A program made the translations under genes and the position numbers. A stretch of DNA of 64,000 bases from Variovorax sp. V213. GTDB taxonomy: Bacteria > Pseudomonadota > Gammaproteobacteria > Burkholderiales > Burkholderiaceae_C. Location: the NCBI RefSeq assembly GCF_041154455.1, contig NZ_AP028664.1:2853001-2917000 (forward strand), written 5' to 3'. Below, one piece after another: positions 34,417 to 42,640 of the stretch. The notes beneath the pieces are model-generated. The model was given only the letters and a program-made list of their open reading frames with translations. It ran no database searches and had not been told where the DNA came from. The stretch's first letter is position 1. Each line of letters starts with the position of its first letter.

Positions 34417-35266
34417 GGCCGAACAACCCCTTGGGCATGACGAGGAGGATGCCCGCCATGACGATGAAGATGGCCAGGCGTGCGCCCTCGGGCCAGATCG
34501 CGCTCATCATGCTTTGTGTGACACCGATGATCAGTCCGCCTACCAAGGGCCCACTGAAGCTGCCGATGCCGCCGAGGACAACGACGACGAAAGCGATCAC
34601 GATCGCTTCCACCCCCATCGAGGGATCGGCGCCGCGCAGCGGTGCGGCGAGGCCGCCCGCCAGCCCCGCCAGTCCGGTTCCCAGCGCAAAGGTCAGGGCA
34701 TAGACCCTGCTGACCCTGATGCCTAGCAGGTTGAGCATCTCGGACGATTCGTTGCCCGCGCGAACCCGAGCGCCGAACAGCGTGCGCTCGAAGAGAAACC
34801 ACAGCCCCAGCCCCACCACTGCACAGACCCCGAAGATGAAAACGCGGTAGACCGGGACCGGATAGGCACCGAGCATGAACACGCCGGCGAGCATTTCGGG
34901 CATGGGCACCTGCTGCGACTCGGGCCCAAAGATCATCACCACGCCTTCGGTCAGGATGAATGTCAGGCCCACCGTGATGAGGATCTGCGACTCGTGCGGC
35001 ATGCGGTAGGTGCGCCGCAGCAGCCAGCGCTCCGCCACCACCCCGATGACGGCCACAGCCGCAAACGAGGCGACAAGGCCGAGCAGGAAGCTGCCGGTTT
35101 GGGCAGTGACGAACATCGCGGTGTAAGCCCCGATGAGGAACAGTGCGCCATGCGCGAAGTTCACGAAGCCGAGCAGCCCGAAGATGATGCTCAGACCCAC
35201 GGACAGCAGGAAGTAAACCATGCCGACTCCGAGCCCATTGAGCGCCTGGAACAGGTAGATGTTCAT
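34409..35266 (-). CDS. livH: Branched-chain amino acid-type ABC transporter permease LivH
   Basis: 285 residues from the ATG at 35266 (MNIYLFQALNGLGVGMVYFLLSVGLSIIFG). FGLLGFVNFAHGALFLIGAY is the LivH hallmark; GVEAIVIAFVVVVLGGIGSFSGPLVGG closes the channel fold. It begins seven bases after the binding-protein stop. The inner-membrane partner of LivM. Confidence 0.94.
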   Translation of the reverse strand: MNIYLFQALNGLGVGMVYFLLSVGLSIIFGLLGFVNFAHGALFLIGAYTAMFVTAQTGSFLLGLVASFAAVAVIGVVAERWLLRRTYRMPHESQILITVGLTFILTEGVVMIFGPESQQVPMPEMLAGVFMLGAYPVPVYRVFIFGVCAVVGLGLWFLFERTLFGARVRAGNESSEMLNLLGIRVSRVYALTFALGTGLAGLAGGLAAPLRGADPSMGVEAIVIAFVVVVLGGIGSFSGPLVGGLIIGVTQSMMSAIWPEGARLAIFIVMAGILLVMPKGLFGRA

Positions 35267-35273
35267 GACCTGC

Positions 35274-36473
35274 TCACACCAGCTTGCAATCGGATTCGGC
35301 CTGGGGAACCAGCGCACGCGACGAGGACAGGATGTCGGCGTAGTCGTCCGCGTCCTTCATCGCCGCTTTCTTCTTGCCGCGCACCAGCAGGTAGTTCTTG
35401 GACACCTGGTGATCGAAGGGTCTGATCTGCTCGTCGCCGGTGAGGCCCTGGTAGCTGTGGCCTTCCAGCGCCTTCACGATCGCGGTGGGTTCGTCGCTGC
35501 CGGCGCGCTTGGCGGCGTCGAACATCAGCGTGGCGACCTGGTAGTCGGCGGCCGAGTAGAAGCGCGGGTTCTCCTTGAACTCGCCCTTGTAAACGCGCAC
35601 GAAATCCTTGTTCGCGGGGGTCTCCAGCGTATGCCAGTACTGCAATCCGAAGTACATGCCGTCGGTCACGTCGGCGCCGAGGGCCTGGAATGTGTCGAGT
35701 CCCGAGAACCACACGACCACCACAGCCATGCGCTGCTTCAGGCCGAAGGTCGCGGCCTGGCGCAGCAGGTCGAGCGTGTTGGCGCCGAAGTTCAGTACCA
35801 CCAGCACGTCGGCGCCGGACCCCATGGCGTTGCCGAGGTAGCCCGAGAACTCCTTCTCGGCCAGCGAGTGGTAGCTGTTGCCCACGTGTTCCAGCTTCGT
35901 TTCCTGCATCACCGCCTTGGCATTGCGCAGCAGCGCTTCGCCGAACACGTATTGGCCGGTGATGGTGTAGACCTTTTTCCACTTGGGGTTCTGCTGGATC
36001 AGAGGCCGCATCACCGTGTTGACCGCGCCGTAGGTCGGCAGGCCCCAGCGGAACGTGGAGCGGTTGCAGTCCTTGCCGGTGACTTCGTCGGCACCCACAT
36101 AGGTGATGTAGACGCCCTTGTTCTTGTCGATTTCCTTCATGATGGCCAGGGCTTCGTTCGACAGCGCGGCGCTGCCGAAGTGGCGCGCCTTGTCCTGGTC
36201 GATGGCCTGCTGCACCTTGCGCACCGCGATGGCGGGGTTGCCTTCGCTGTCGATCTTGCGGTAGTCGATGGGCCGGCCCAGCCCGTTGCCGAAGGCCGTG
36301 ACAGCCGCGCGCACGCCAAGATCGCTGTACTTGCCGCTCGTGGCGAAGTTGCCCGAGAAGGCGTTGACGCTGTAGTAGCTGAAAGGCCTGGCCTGTGCGA
36401 TGGCGAAGCGCGGCAGCATCAACGAGCCGGTCGCGGCGCTGCCAGCGACGGTGAGGAAGGAACGACGGTCCAT
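35274..36473 (-). CDS. LIV-type periplasmic substrate-binding protein
   Basis: 399 residues. The N-terminus MDRRSFLTVAGSAATGSLML is a twin-arginine-like signal with cleavage near AIAQA. The mature protein is a type I binding protein of the Leu/Ile/Val receptor family (SGNFATSGKYSDLGVRAAV; ITGQYVFGEALLRNAKAV; GADVLVVLNFGANTLDLLRQA; NPRFYSAADYQVATLMFDAAK). Members of this branch commonly bind amides, ureas, aromatic or branched acids. It lies between the flavoprotein and the livHMGF genes in one transcript, so its ligand is probably what the two upstream enzymes oxidise. Confidence 0.9.
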   Translation of the reverse strand: MDRRSFLTVAGSAATGSLMLPRFAIAQARPFSYYSVNAFSGNFATSGKYSDLGVRAAVTAFGNGLGRPIDYRKIDSEGNPAIAVRKVQQAIDQDKARHFGSAALSNEALAIMKEIDKNKGVYITYVGADEVTGKDCNRSTFRWGLPTYGAVNTVMRPLIQQNPKWKKVYTITGQYVFGEALLRNAKAVMQETKLEHVGNSYHSLAEKEFSGYLGNAMGSGADVLVVLNFGANTLDLLRQAATFGLKQRMAVVVVWFSGLDTFQALGADVTDGMYFGLQYWHTLETPANKDFVRVYKGEFKENPRFYSAADYQVATLMFDAAKRAGSDEPTAIVKALEGHSYQGLTGDEQIRPFDHQVSKNYLLVRGKKKAAMKDADDYADILSSSRALVPQAESDCKLV

Positions 36474-36526
36474 GGTTTGTCTCCGTTAGGGTTTTTTGTA
36501 GGGGATGTGCGTGCCGCTTTCGCAGC

Positions 36527-37990
36527 TCAGGCCAGCTGCGCGGCTGCGGCATGCTGGCCCGCGCGGCGGCCGAAAACCAGGCCCCGCAGCACCGAGGTCG
36601 AGCCCGTGTAGACCTGGTGATAGATGCCCATGGTTTCGCCTGCGGCATACAGTCCCGTGATGACCCGGCCGTCCTGGTCGAGCACCTGTGCGTCGCTGTT
36701 GACCTTGAGGCCACCGAAGGTGAAGCAGTTGGTGGAAATGATCGGGTAGGCCTGGAACGGGCCCTTGTCGATCGGCCGCGCCCAGTGGCTCTTGCGCACC
36801 GCCAGACCGGTGGTGGCGCGGTGGTCGACGTGCAGCGGATCGAAGTCGTCCTGGTCTTTCGGGCAGGCCGCATTGAACTCGTTGACGGTGCGCGCGAGGC
36901 TGTCCGCGGGCACGCCGATCTGGGCGGCCAATGCCTCCAACGTGGGCGCGGTGATGGAGGGCTGGTCGGAGCGGATGCTGGTTCGCCAGCGCGGGATGTC
37001 CTCGACCTTCGCGTCGAAAATCACGTAGCTGATGCCGTCGGGTTGATCGGCAATGCAGCGTGAGATGTTGTCGTAGTGCGCGTCCACCGTGCCAGGGGCC
37101 TCGTCGGTGAAGCGGTGCCCGTCCTTGTCGACCAAGATGCCGTAGGGATAGATGAAGACCACTGCTTCGGCCATCTTCGAGCGTGGGTCCACCGGCTCCG
37201 CGTGGTACGAACCGTACTCGCCGGCGGGCGCCGCGCCGGCATCCAGCGCCATGCGAATGCCTTCGCCCTTGTTGTAGTAGCCGCCAATGGCCACAGGGCG
37301 GATGTGCTTGCTGCGAAGTCCTACGTAGCGGGTCATCATCTCGGGGTTGCCCTGGAAGCCGCCGCTGGCGAGCAGCACCCTCTTGGCGCGCAGCACCTCG
37401 CGCACGCCGTCGGGATGGATCGCGACGACGCCATTCACGGCGCCCTCCTCCCCGCGCACTAAGTCGATCGCAGTGGTCCGATATCGAATCTCGCCACCCA
37501 GCGCGAGTGCCTTCGCGCGCAGGGTTTCTATCAGCGCCAATCCTCCGCCCATGGCCGCGATGCGTGTGGTGTTCTGCGTCAACAGATAGATTGGCTGGGG
37601 GCCGAACTTCATTCCCAGTTCTTTCAGCCACGCCAGCGTCGATGGCACCGACTGTGCGAAGGCCGAGATCACTTCCGGATCGGGCAGCGAATGCGCCTTT
37701 GCGAAAGCCGGCTGAAGCGCCGCGTCGTCCGTCAATGCGTTGAGCACGTTGGGATCGATGTTCCAGCCAGCGTTATGAGCGAAATGCTCTTCGAAGTCGT
37801 CCGAGACTTCCGAGTCGTTCTTCATGCGCATGTAGGCTTCGGTCCAGCGCGAGTTGCCGCCGAAGTGCTCTTCCTCCGAGCGCTCGAGGTTGACGACCTT
37901 GAGGCCCGCTTCCAAGGCAGTGACCGCGGCCGAGAGGCCCGCGACGCCGCAGCCGACGATCAGCAGGTCGGTTTCCATCTTTGAATTCAT
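36527..37990 (-). CDS. FAD-dependent oxidoreductase of the fumarate reductase / tricarballylate dehydrogenase / ketosteroid dehydrogenase group
   Basis: 487 residues. FAD motif DLLIVGCGVAGLSAAVTALEAGLKV, then GNSRWTEAYMRM in place of the usual GGxS loop, and the C-terminal GLYAAGETMGIYHQVYTGST with GLVFGRRAG. This is the FrdA-like FAD_binding_2 fold, which either oxidises a CH-CH bond to C=C or reduces it. Length and motifs are nearest to TcuA-type dehydrogenases. No heme or Fe-S partner gene is adjacent. It is second in the operon, after the aldehyde dehydrogenase. Confidence 0.82.
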   Translation of the reverse strand: MNSKMETDLLIVGCGVAGLSAAVTALEAGLKVVNLERSEEEHFGGNSRWTEAYMRMKNDSEVSDDFEEHFAHNAGWNIDPNVLNALTDDAALQPAFAKAHSLPDPEVISAFAQSVPSTLAWLKELGMKFGPQPIYLLTQNTTRIAAMGGGLALIETLRAKALALGGEIRYRTTAIDLVRGEEGAVNGVVAIHPDGVREVLRAKRVLLASGGFQGNPEMMTRYVGLRSKHIRPVAIGGYYNKGEGIRMALDAGAAPAGEYGSYHAEPVDPRSKMAEAVVFIYPYGILVDKDGHRFTDEAPGTVDAHYDNISRCIADQPDGISYVIFDAKVEDIPRWRTSIRSDQPSITAPTLEALAAQIGVPADSLARTVNEFNAACPKDQDDFDPLHVDHRATTGLAVRKSHWARPIDKGPFQAYPIISTNCFTFGGLKVNSDAQVLDQDGRVITGLYAAGETMGIYHQVYTGSTSVLRGLVFGRRAGQHAAAAQLA

Positions 37991-38029
37991 GTTGTCTCCG
38001 GGGGTGGCGCGCAGGCGCCGGGTTGGGGG

Positions 38030-39508
38030 TCAGCCGAGCACGAACGCGTTGGTGCGCGACGGTTGTGTGGTGATCCAGACGCTCTTGCTTTGCAGGTATT
38101 CCTTGATCGCGTCGACGCCGCCCTCGCGCCCGATGCCGCTGCGCTTGTAGCCTCCGAAGGGCGTGGTGAAACTGGTGGCGCGGTAGTTGTTGACCCACAC
38201 CGTGCCGGCCTTCAACCGGTCCGACATGTGGAACGCACGATGCAGGTTCTGCGTCCATACGCCGGCTGCGAGACCGAACTGGGTGTCGTTGGCGATGCGC
38301 ACCGCATCGGCCTCATCGTCGAAAGGAATCACCGAGAGCACGGGTCCGAAGACTTCTTCCTGCGCAATGCGCATGTCGTTGCTGACGCCGGTGAAGATGG
38401 TGGGCGCCACGAATTGGCCTTGTCCGTAGCCTTCGCCGGTAAGCGCGTGGCCGCCGAGCACGCACTGGGCGCCGCCGTCCTTGGCGATCTCGATGTAGTC
38501 CAGGATTTTCTGGAACTGCGCTTTTGTAGCGATGGGCCCGACCTGGGTTTCCATCTTTGCCGGGTCGCCCACGATGGCTTTGCTTGCCACATCGATCAGC
38601 ATCGCGACGAAGCGGTCGTAAATGCCGCGCTGTACCAGAAGCCGCGAGCCGGCCATGCAGGTCTGCCCGGCCGCACCGAAGATGCCCGCCACCGCGCCCA
38701 TCACGGCCTGGTCCAGATCCGCGTCGTCAAACACGATGTTGGCGGACTTGCCTCCGAGTTCGAGCGTGACCTTCTTGAAGTCCCTGGCGGCAATCTCGTT
38801 GATCTTCTGGCCGGCGGCGTCGCCGCCAGTGAAGGCCACCTTGGCCACCAGGGGGTGGCTCACGAGCGGCTCCCCGACTTCAGCGCCGAAGCCGGTAATG
38901 ACGTTGAAGACGCCAGGCGGGAAGCCCGCCAACTTCACCAAGGCAGCCAGTTCCAACAACGAACTCGACGTGTACTCCGAAGGCTTGATCACCATGGTGT
39001 TGCCTGCTGCAAGTGCCGGGGCAATCTTCCATACCGTCAGGGCGAGCGGAGAGTTCCACGGTGTGATCGCCGCGACCACACCCAGGGGTTCGTGCTTGAC
39101 GTAGTTGAAGACGCCGGTCTTGTTGATTGGCACCACCGCGCCCTGGACCTTGTCTGCCAGGCCCGCGTAATAGTGGAACCACTGCGCAACGTTCTGGACT
39201 TGCCCGCTGACCTCTGCGATGAGCTTGCCGTTGTCGCGCTGCTCGGTCTGTGCCAGAACCTCGACGTTCTGGCCCACCAGGTCGGCAAGCTTGCGCAGCA
39301 AGGCGCCACGCTGCGTTGCCGTCAGATCGCGCCAAGCGGGTACTTCAAGCGCGTCATGCGCAGCGCGTACCGCGAGTTCGACATCTACCACCCCGCCTCT
39401 CGGAACCTCGGCCCAAGCTTTTCCAGAGTAGGGCTCGGTCGATTCGAACCAGACACCGGAGGCCGGGTCGATCCATTCGTTGTTGATGAACAGCTGGTAT
39501 CGCTTCAT
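38030..39508 (-). CDS. Aldehyde dehydrogenase family protein
   Basis: 492 residues from the ATG at 39508; an ATG two codons earlier (39514) sits too near the GAGAG site. Catalytic motifs are LELGGKSANIVFDDADLD (Glu) and GAAGQTCMAGSRLLVQ (Cys), and TPWNSPLALTVWKIAPALAAGNT is the cofactor segment. Broad family that oxidises aldehydes to acids with NAD(P). It is the first gene of the LIV-type operon and should act on a product derived from the imported compound. Confidence 0.92.
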   Translation of the reverse strand: MKRYQLFINNEWIDPASGVWFESTEPYSGKAWAEVPRGGVVDVELAVRAAHDALEVPAWRDLTATQRGALLRKLADLVGQNVEVLAQTEQRDNGKLIAEVSGQVQNVAQWFHYYAGLADKVQGAVVPINKTGVFNYVKHEPLGVVAAITPWNSPLALTVWKIAPALAAGNTMVIKPSEYTSSSLLELAALVKLAGFPPGVFNVITGFGAEVGEPLVSHPLVAKVAFTGGDAAGQKINEIAARDFKKVTLELGGKSANIVFDDADLDQAVMGAVAGIFGAAGQTCMAGSRLLVQRGIYDRFVAMLIDVASKAIVGDPAKMETQVGPIATKAQFQKILDYIEIAKDGGAQCVLGGHALTGEGYGQGQFVAPTIFTGVSNDMRIAQEEVFGPVLSVIPFDDEADAVRIANDTQFGLAAGVWTQNLHRAFHMSDRLKAGTVWVNNYRATSFTTPFGGYKRSGIGREGGVDAIKEYLQSKSVWITTQPSRTNAFVLG

Positions 39509-39542
39509 GCGCATGTCTCTCGTGTGTCGATGTCCGAAAGTC

Positions 39543-39555
39543 TAGAACAATTCTA
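39543..39555. promoter_or_regulatory. Palindrome upstream of the aldehyde dehydrogenase-LIV operon, candidate IclR operator
   Basis: TAGAA-CAA-TTCTA is a perfect 13-base dyad 35 bases before the first gene of the operon, in an AT-rich patch (TTCTAAAATAACAACAAG). IclR proteins bind short palindromes at promoters, and an IclR gene closes this operon. The link is inference. Confidence 0.4.
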
Positions 39556-39814
39556 AAATAACAACAAGCATTCCGTTCAGCAGAACGCCAAGAACGTGAC
39601 GGCCGTGGCTGCGCTCAACCTGGCCGTTGTCATCGATGGTCGTGTTCTCGAGGGAAAGCGCTTGGTTCACGCTGACGCAACTTGCCGGGCACGAGGATGA
39701 GCCAGATGCTGCAACCGAACCCGTCGCGGGGTTCTGCATTGGCGCCACCGCAGCGTTGCTGAAGACACCGTTGCAAGCGAGGAACGCTTGTCAACAGGCT
39801 TCTATCTCGCCACC
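39556..39814. other. Region between the operon promoter and the LysR pseudogene
   Basis: About 260 bases. A reverse-strand open frame (…QNPATGSVAASGSSSCPASC…) is present but has no start signal or family I recognise. I report no gene. Confidence 0.4.
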
Positions 39815-40756
39815 TTAGCCGCGTGGCTCCGCGTCCGCAGGGCCGTTGAGCCATTCCTGCTTCGACTCGAAAAGCCGCCGAAGATACTCGGTGACGGCCC
39901 GGATCCGGGCCGAGTATTGGAGGTCATGGTGCACGCTCACCCAGAGCGTTCGCATTACCTTCGCCGTATCGGCGAGCACCGGCACCAGCGTGTCCTCTTT
40001 CACCACGGAGAACTTGGGGAGGAGCACCAGGCCGAGCCCGGATGCTGCGGCTGCCATCTGTGCCAGCATGCTGTTGGACTGAAAGCTCATTTGAGGTCGA
40101 GTGATCAGTTCATCGAGCCAGCGTACCGCGTCAAGCTAGATCAGGTCGTCCAGATATCCCACGAACTGATGCGTCGGGAGGTCGGCCAGACTCGCGGGTG
40201 TTCCGTGGTTCTCGAGATAGCTCCGCGAGGCATACAGATACAGCGCGAACGAACCCGCTGTCTCGCATGCCAGTCCCTGGCCGATCGGTTTGAAAAAACT
40301 GACGAAAACATCGGCTTCCATGCGGCTCACATTGACGATCGAAGAAGACGTCACCAGTTCCACCCGCAGCTTGGGATACGTGCGCAGCAGCGGCTCGAGG
40401 TGGCGAGCCACGAAGGTGGTGCCGATCCCCTCCATCATGGCGATACGCACGCTGCCCGACGGCTCCCTGTCAGTTCCGCCGAGCTCCTCCTGCAGCGACA
40501 ACACTGCCCTCTCCATGTTCTCGGCCTGGAGGGCGAGAACATGCGCCAGCTCAGTGGGTTTGAGCCCGGCGCGGTGACGTTCGAAAAGCGGGCCGCCCAG
40601 GCAAAGCTCCAGCTGCGAGAGCCGGCGGCTGACCGTGGAATGATCGATGTGAAGCTGCCGGGCTGCCTGGGAAAGACTCCCCGTACGGTTGATATGCAGG
40701 AACAGTCGCACATCGTCCCAATCGAGGTTGGCGAGGGGTACCTTCTTGGTCGTCAT
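39815..40756 (-). pseudogene. LysR-family regulator interrupted by one in-frame stop codon
   Basis: From the ATG at 40756 (MTTKKVPLANLDWDDVRLFL) the helix-turn-helix (GSLSQAARQLHIDHSTVSRRLSQLELCL) and most of the effector domain are intact up to GYLDDLI. A TAG follows at 40136-40138. The same frame then continues with LDAVRWLDELITRPQMSFQS and FSVVKEDTLVPVLADT to a normal end at 39815. The total of about 313 codons is a typical LysR length. A single C-to-T change (CAG to TAG) would explain it. It lies upstream of the NitT/TauT transporter genes on the same strand and may have been their regulator. Confidence 0.85.
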
Positions 40757-40932
40757 GCGGCCTTCTCGTGTGTTGTCGTGTGCAATCCTGCTCCATCGGC
40801 CTGACTGGCTTCTGGATTCTGGATAGCATTTCACATCGAGATGCGCAAAACAAGTGAAAGCGCAGCCTCGTACGGCCGCTTCCCCGTCCGGACCACTCAG
40901 TGCCCGGAAGATGGAGGATTGCCGAGGCGAAC

Positions 40933-41790
40933 TCAGCCTGTCGACTGCTCGACGTGCGCCTGGCGTCGGTACAGGAAGTCCATCAGCGCGCGCCTGCACT
41001 CTGCATAGGTCGAATCGGTGGCCAGGCTGACGCGGTCGCGCGGCCGCCCGATGGGAACGTCCAGGATCTCCCCGATCCGCGCCGCGGGACTGTTCGTCAT
41101 CATGACGATGCGGTCCGCAAGGAGCACCGCCTCGTCCACGTCGTGCGTGACCATGACGACGGTGCTTTCGGTTTTCTCGACGATGCCGAGCAGCTCGTCC
41201 TGCAACCTGGCGCGCGTGAGTGCGTCGAGCGCACCGAAAGGCTCGTCCATCAGCAGGACCTGCGGTTCCATCGACAGCGCCCGGGCGATGCCGACGCGCT
41301 GCTTCATGCCGCCGGAGATTTCGCTGGGCTTCTTGTGCGCTGCATGCACCAGGCCGACCATCTCGAGCGCCGCCTCGGTACGGCGATGGACCGCGGAAGC
41401 AGATTCGCCGCGAAACACGCTGCGCACGGCCATGCGCACATTGTCGAAGCAGCTGAGCCATGGCAGGAGCGAATGGTTCTGGAACACCATCGCCCGCCGA
41501 GGTCCCGGTCCCCGGATGATCTCCCCGTCGCAGGAGACGGTTCCCGCCGTCGGCGATGCCAGCCCGGCGAGAAGATTGAGCAGCGTGGATTTGCCGCATC
41601 CGGAGTGGCCGATCAGCGCAACGAACTCGCCTCTGCGAATCTCCAGGTTGATCTCGCTGAGCGCCGGAAAGTCGCCCTTGGGCGTGCTGAAGGTCTGCCG
41701 CACACCGCAAACGCGCAGGAACCCGGGCGTGGCCGTGGAGCCAGTAGAAACAGGGGAGAAAGTTGGCCGCAGCATCGTCTGACCTTTCAT
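40933..41790 (-). CDS. NitT/TauT-type ABC transporter ATP-binding protein
   Basis: 285 residues from the ATG at 41790 (MKGQTMLRPTF), which overlaps the permease stop by four bases. Walker A GHSGCGKSTLLNLLAG, signature ISGGMKQRVGIARAL, Walker B VLLMDEPFGALDALTR, H-loop VTHDVDEAVLLADRI. It belongs with NrtD, TauB and SsuB. A family-typical N-terminal lead of about 30 residues precedes the ABC domain. It is the third gene of the importer operon. Confidence 0.93.
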   Translation of the reverse strand: MKGQTMLRPTFSPVSTGSTATPGFLRVCGVRQTFSTPKGDFPALSEINLEIRRGEFVALIGHSGCGKSTLLNLLAGLASPTAGTVSCDGEIIRGPGPRRAMVFQNHSLLPWLSCFDNVRMAVRSVFRGESASAVHRRTEAALEMVGLVHAAHKKPSEISGGMKQRVGIARALSMEPQVLLMDEPFGALDALTRARLQDELLGIVEKTESTVVMVTHDVDEAVLLADRIVMMTNSPAARIGEILDVPIGRPRDRVSLATDSTYAECRRALMDFLYRRQAHVEQSTG

Positions 41791-42638
41791 TCGCGGAAGC
41801 TCAGATGCTTCATCAATGCGCCGAGCAACTGGTCCAGCACCAGGCCGACAATGCCGATCATCACGATGGCGACGATGATGCTGGAGATCTGCAGGTTGTT
41901 CCATTCGTTCCACACGAAGAAGCCGATCCCGCTCTGGCCCACCACCATCTCCGCCGCCACGATCACCAGCCAGGCGATGCCGATCGAGATACGCATGCCC
42001 GTGAGGATCATCGGAACCGCCGCCGGAAAGACGATCTTGCGCGCGCGCTCAAACGGCGTGAGACCGATCACGCGGCCGACATTGGTCCAGTCCTGGCGCA
42101 CGCTCGCGGTGCTGTAGAGGGTGTTGATCAGGATCGGCCAGATCGAACAGATGAAGATAATGAAGATCGCCGACGTGCCGCTGTCCTTCAGGGTGTAGAG
42201 CGCCAGCGGCATCCAGGCCATGGGCGAGACGGGCCGCAGCAGCTGGATGAAAGGATTCAGCGCCTGGCCCAGCCATGGAACCAGTCCCAACAGGAAGCCC
42301 AGGGGAACGCCGACCAGCACGGCCAGGGCGTAGCCGCTGAAAACGCGCCTGAGCGAATCGAGCAGGTGCCAGGCAATGCCCAGGTCGTTCTCGCCGTTGC
42401 GGCGGAATGGGTCCGCAAACAGTTCGCCGGCGCGCTTGAACACGTCGATGGGGGTCGGAATGGCCGAGCGCTCCACGGAGACACCGGGGCTCTTGCCCAT
42501 CAGCTTGTCGTAGTCCGAAAGCTCCGCCGGCGCGCTGCCGCCGCCGGTGGAGGCGAGTGCCTGCCAGATCGCCAGCAAGAGCAGGCCGATCGCCAGCGTG
42601 GCCAGCCAGGAGCGTGAGGTCGAGATCGCGCCTTGCAT
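41787..42638 (-). CDS. NitT/TauT-type ABC transporter permease
   Basis: 283 residues from the ATG at 42638. Six or so membrane segments; the EAA-type loop is GRVIGLTPFERARKIVFPAAVPMILTG. The long N-terminal periplasmic segment with GAPTPIDVF-like ERSAIPTPIDVFKRAGELF and the RPVSPMAWMPLALYTLKDSG stretch are characteristic of NrtB/CmpB. It lies two bases after the binding-protein stop. Confidence 0.93.
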   Translation of the reverse strand: MQGAISTSRSWLATLAIGLLLLAIWQALASTGGGSAPAELSDYDKLMGKSPGVSVERSAIPTPIDVFKRAGELFADPFRRNGENDLGIAWHLLDSLRRVFSGYALAVLVGVPLGFLLGLVPWLGQALNPFIQLLRPVSPMAWMPLALYTLKDSGTSAIFIIFICSIWPILINTLYSTASVRQDWTNVGRVIGLTPFERARKIVFPAAVPMILTGMRISIGIAWLVIVAAEMVVGQSGIGFFVWNEWNNLQISSIIVAIVMIGIVGLVLDQLLGALMKHLSFRE

Positions 42639-42640
42639 GA

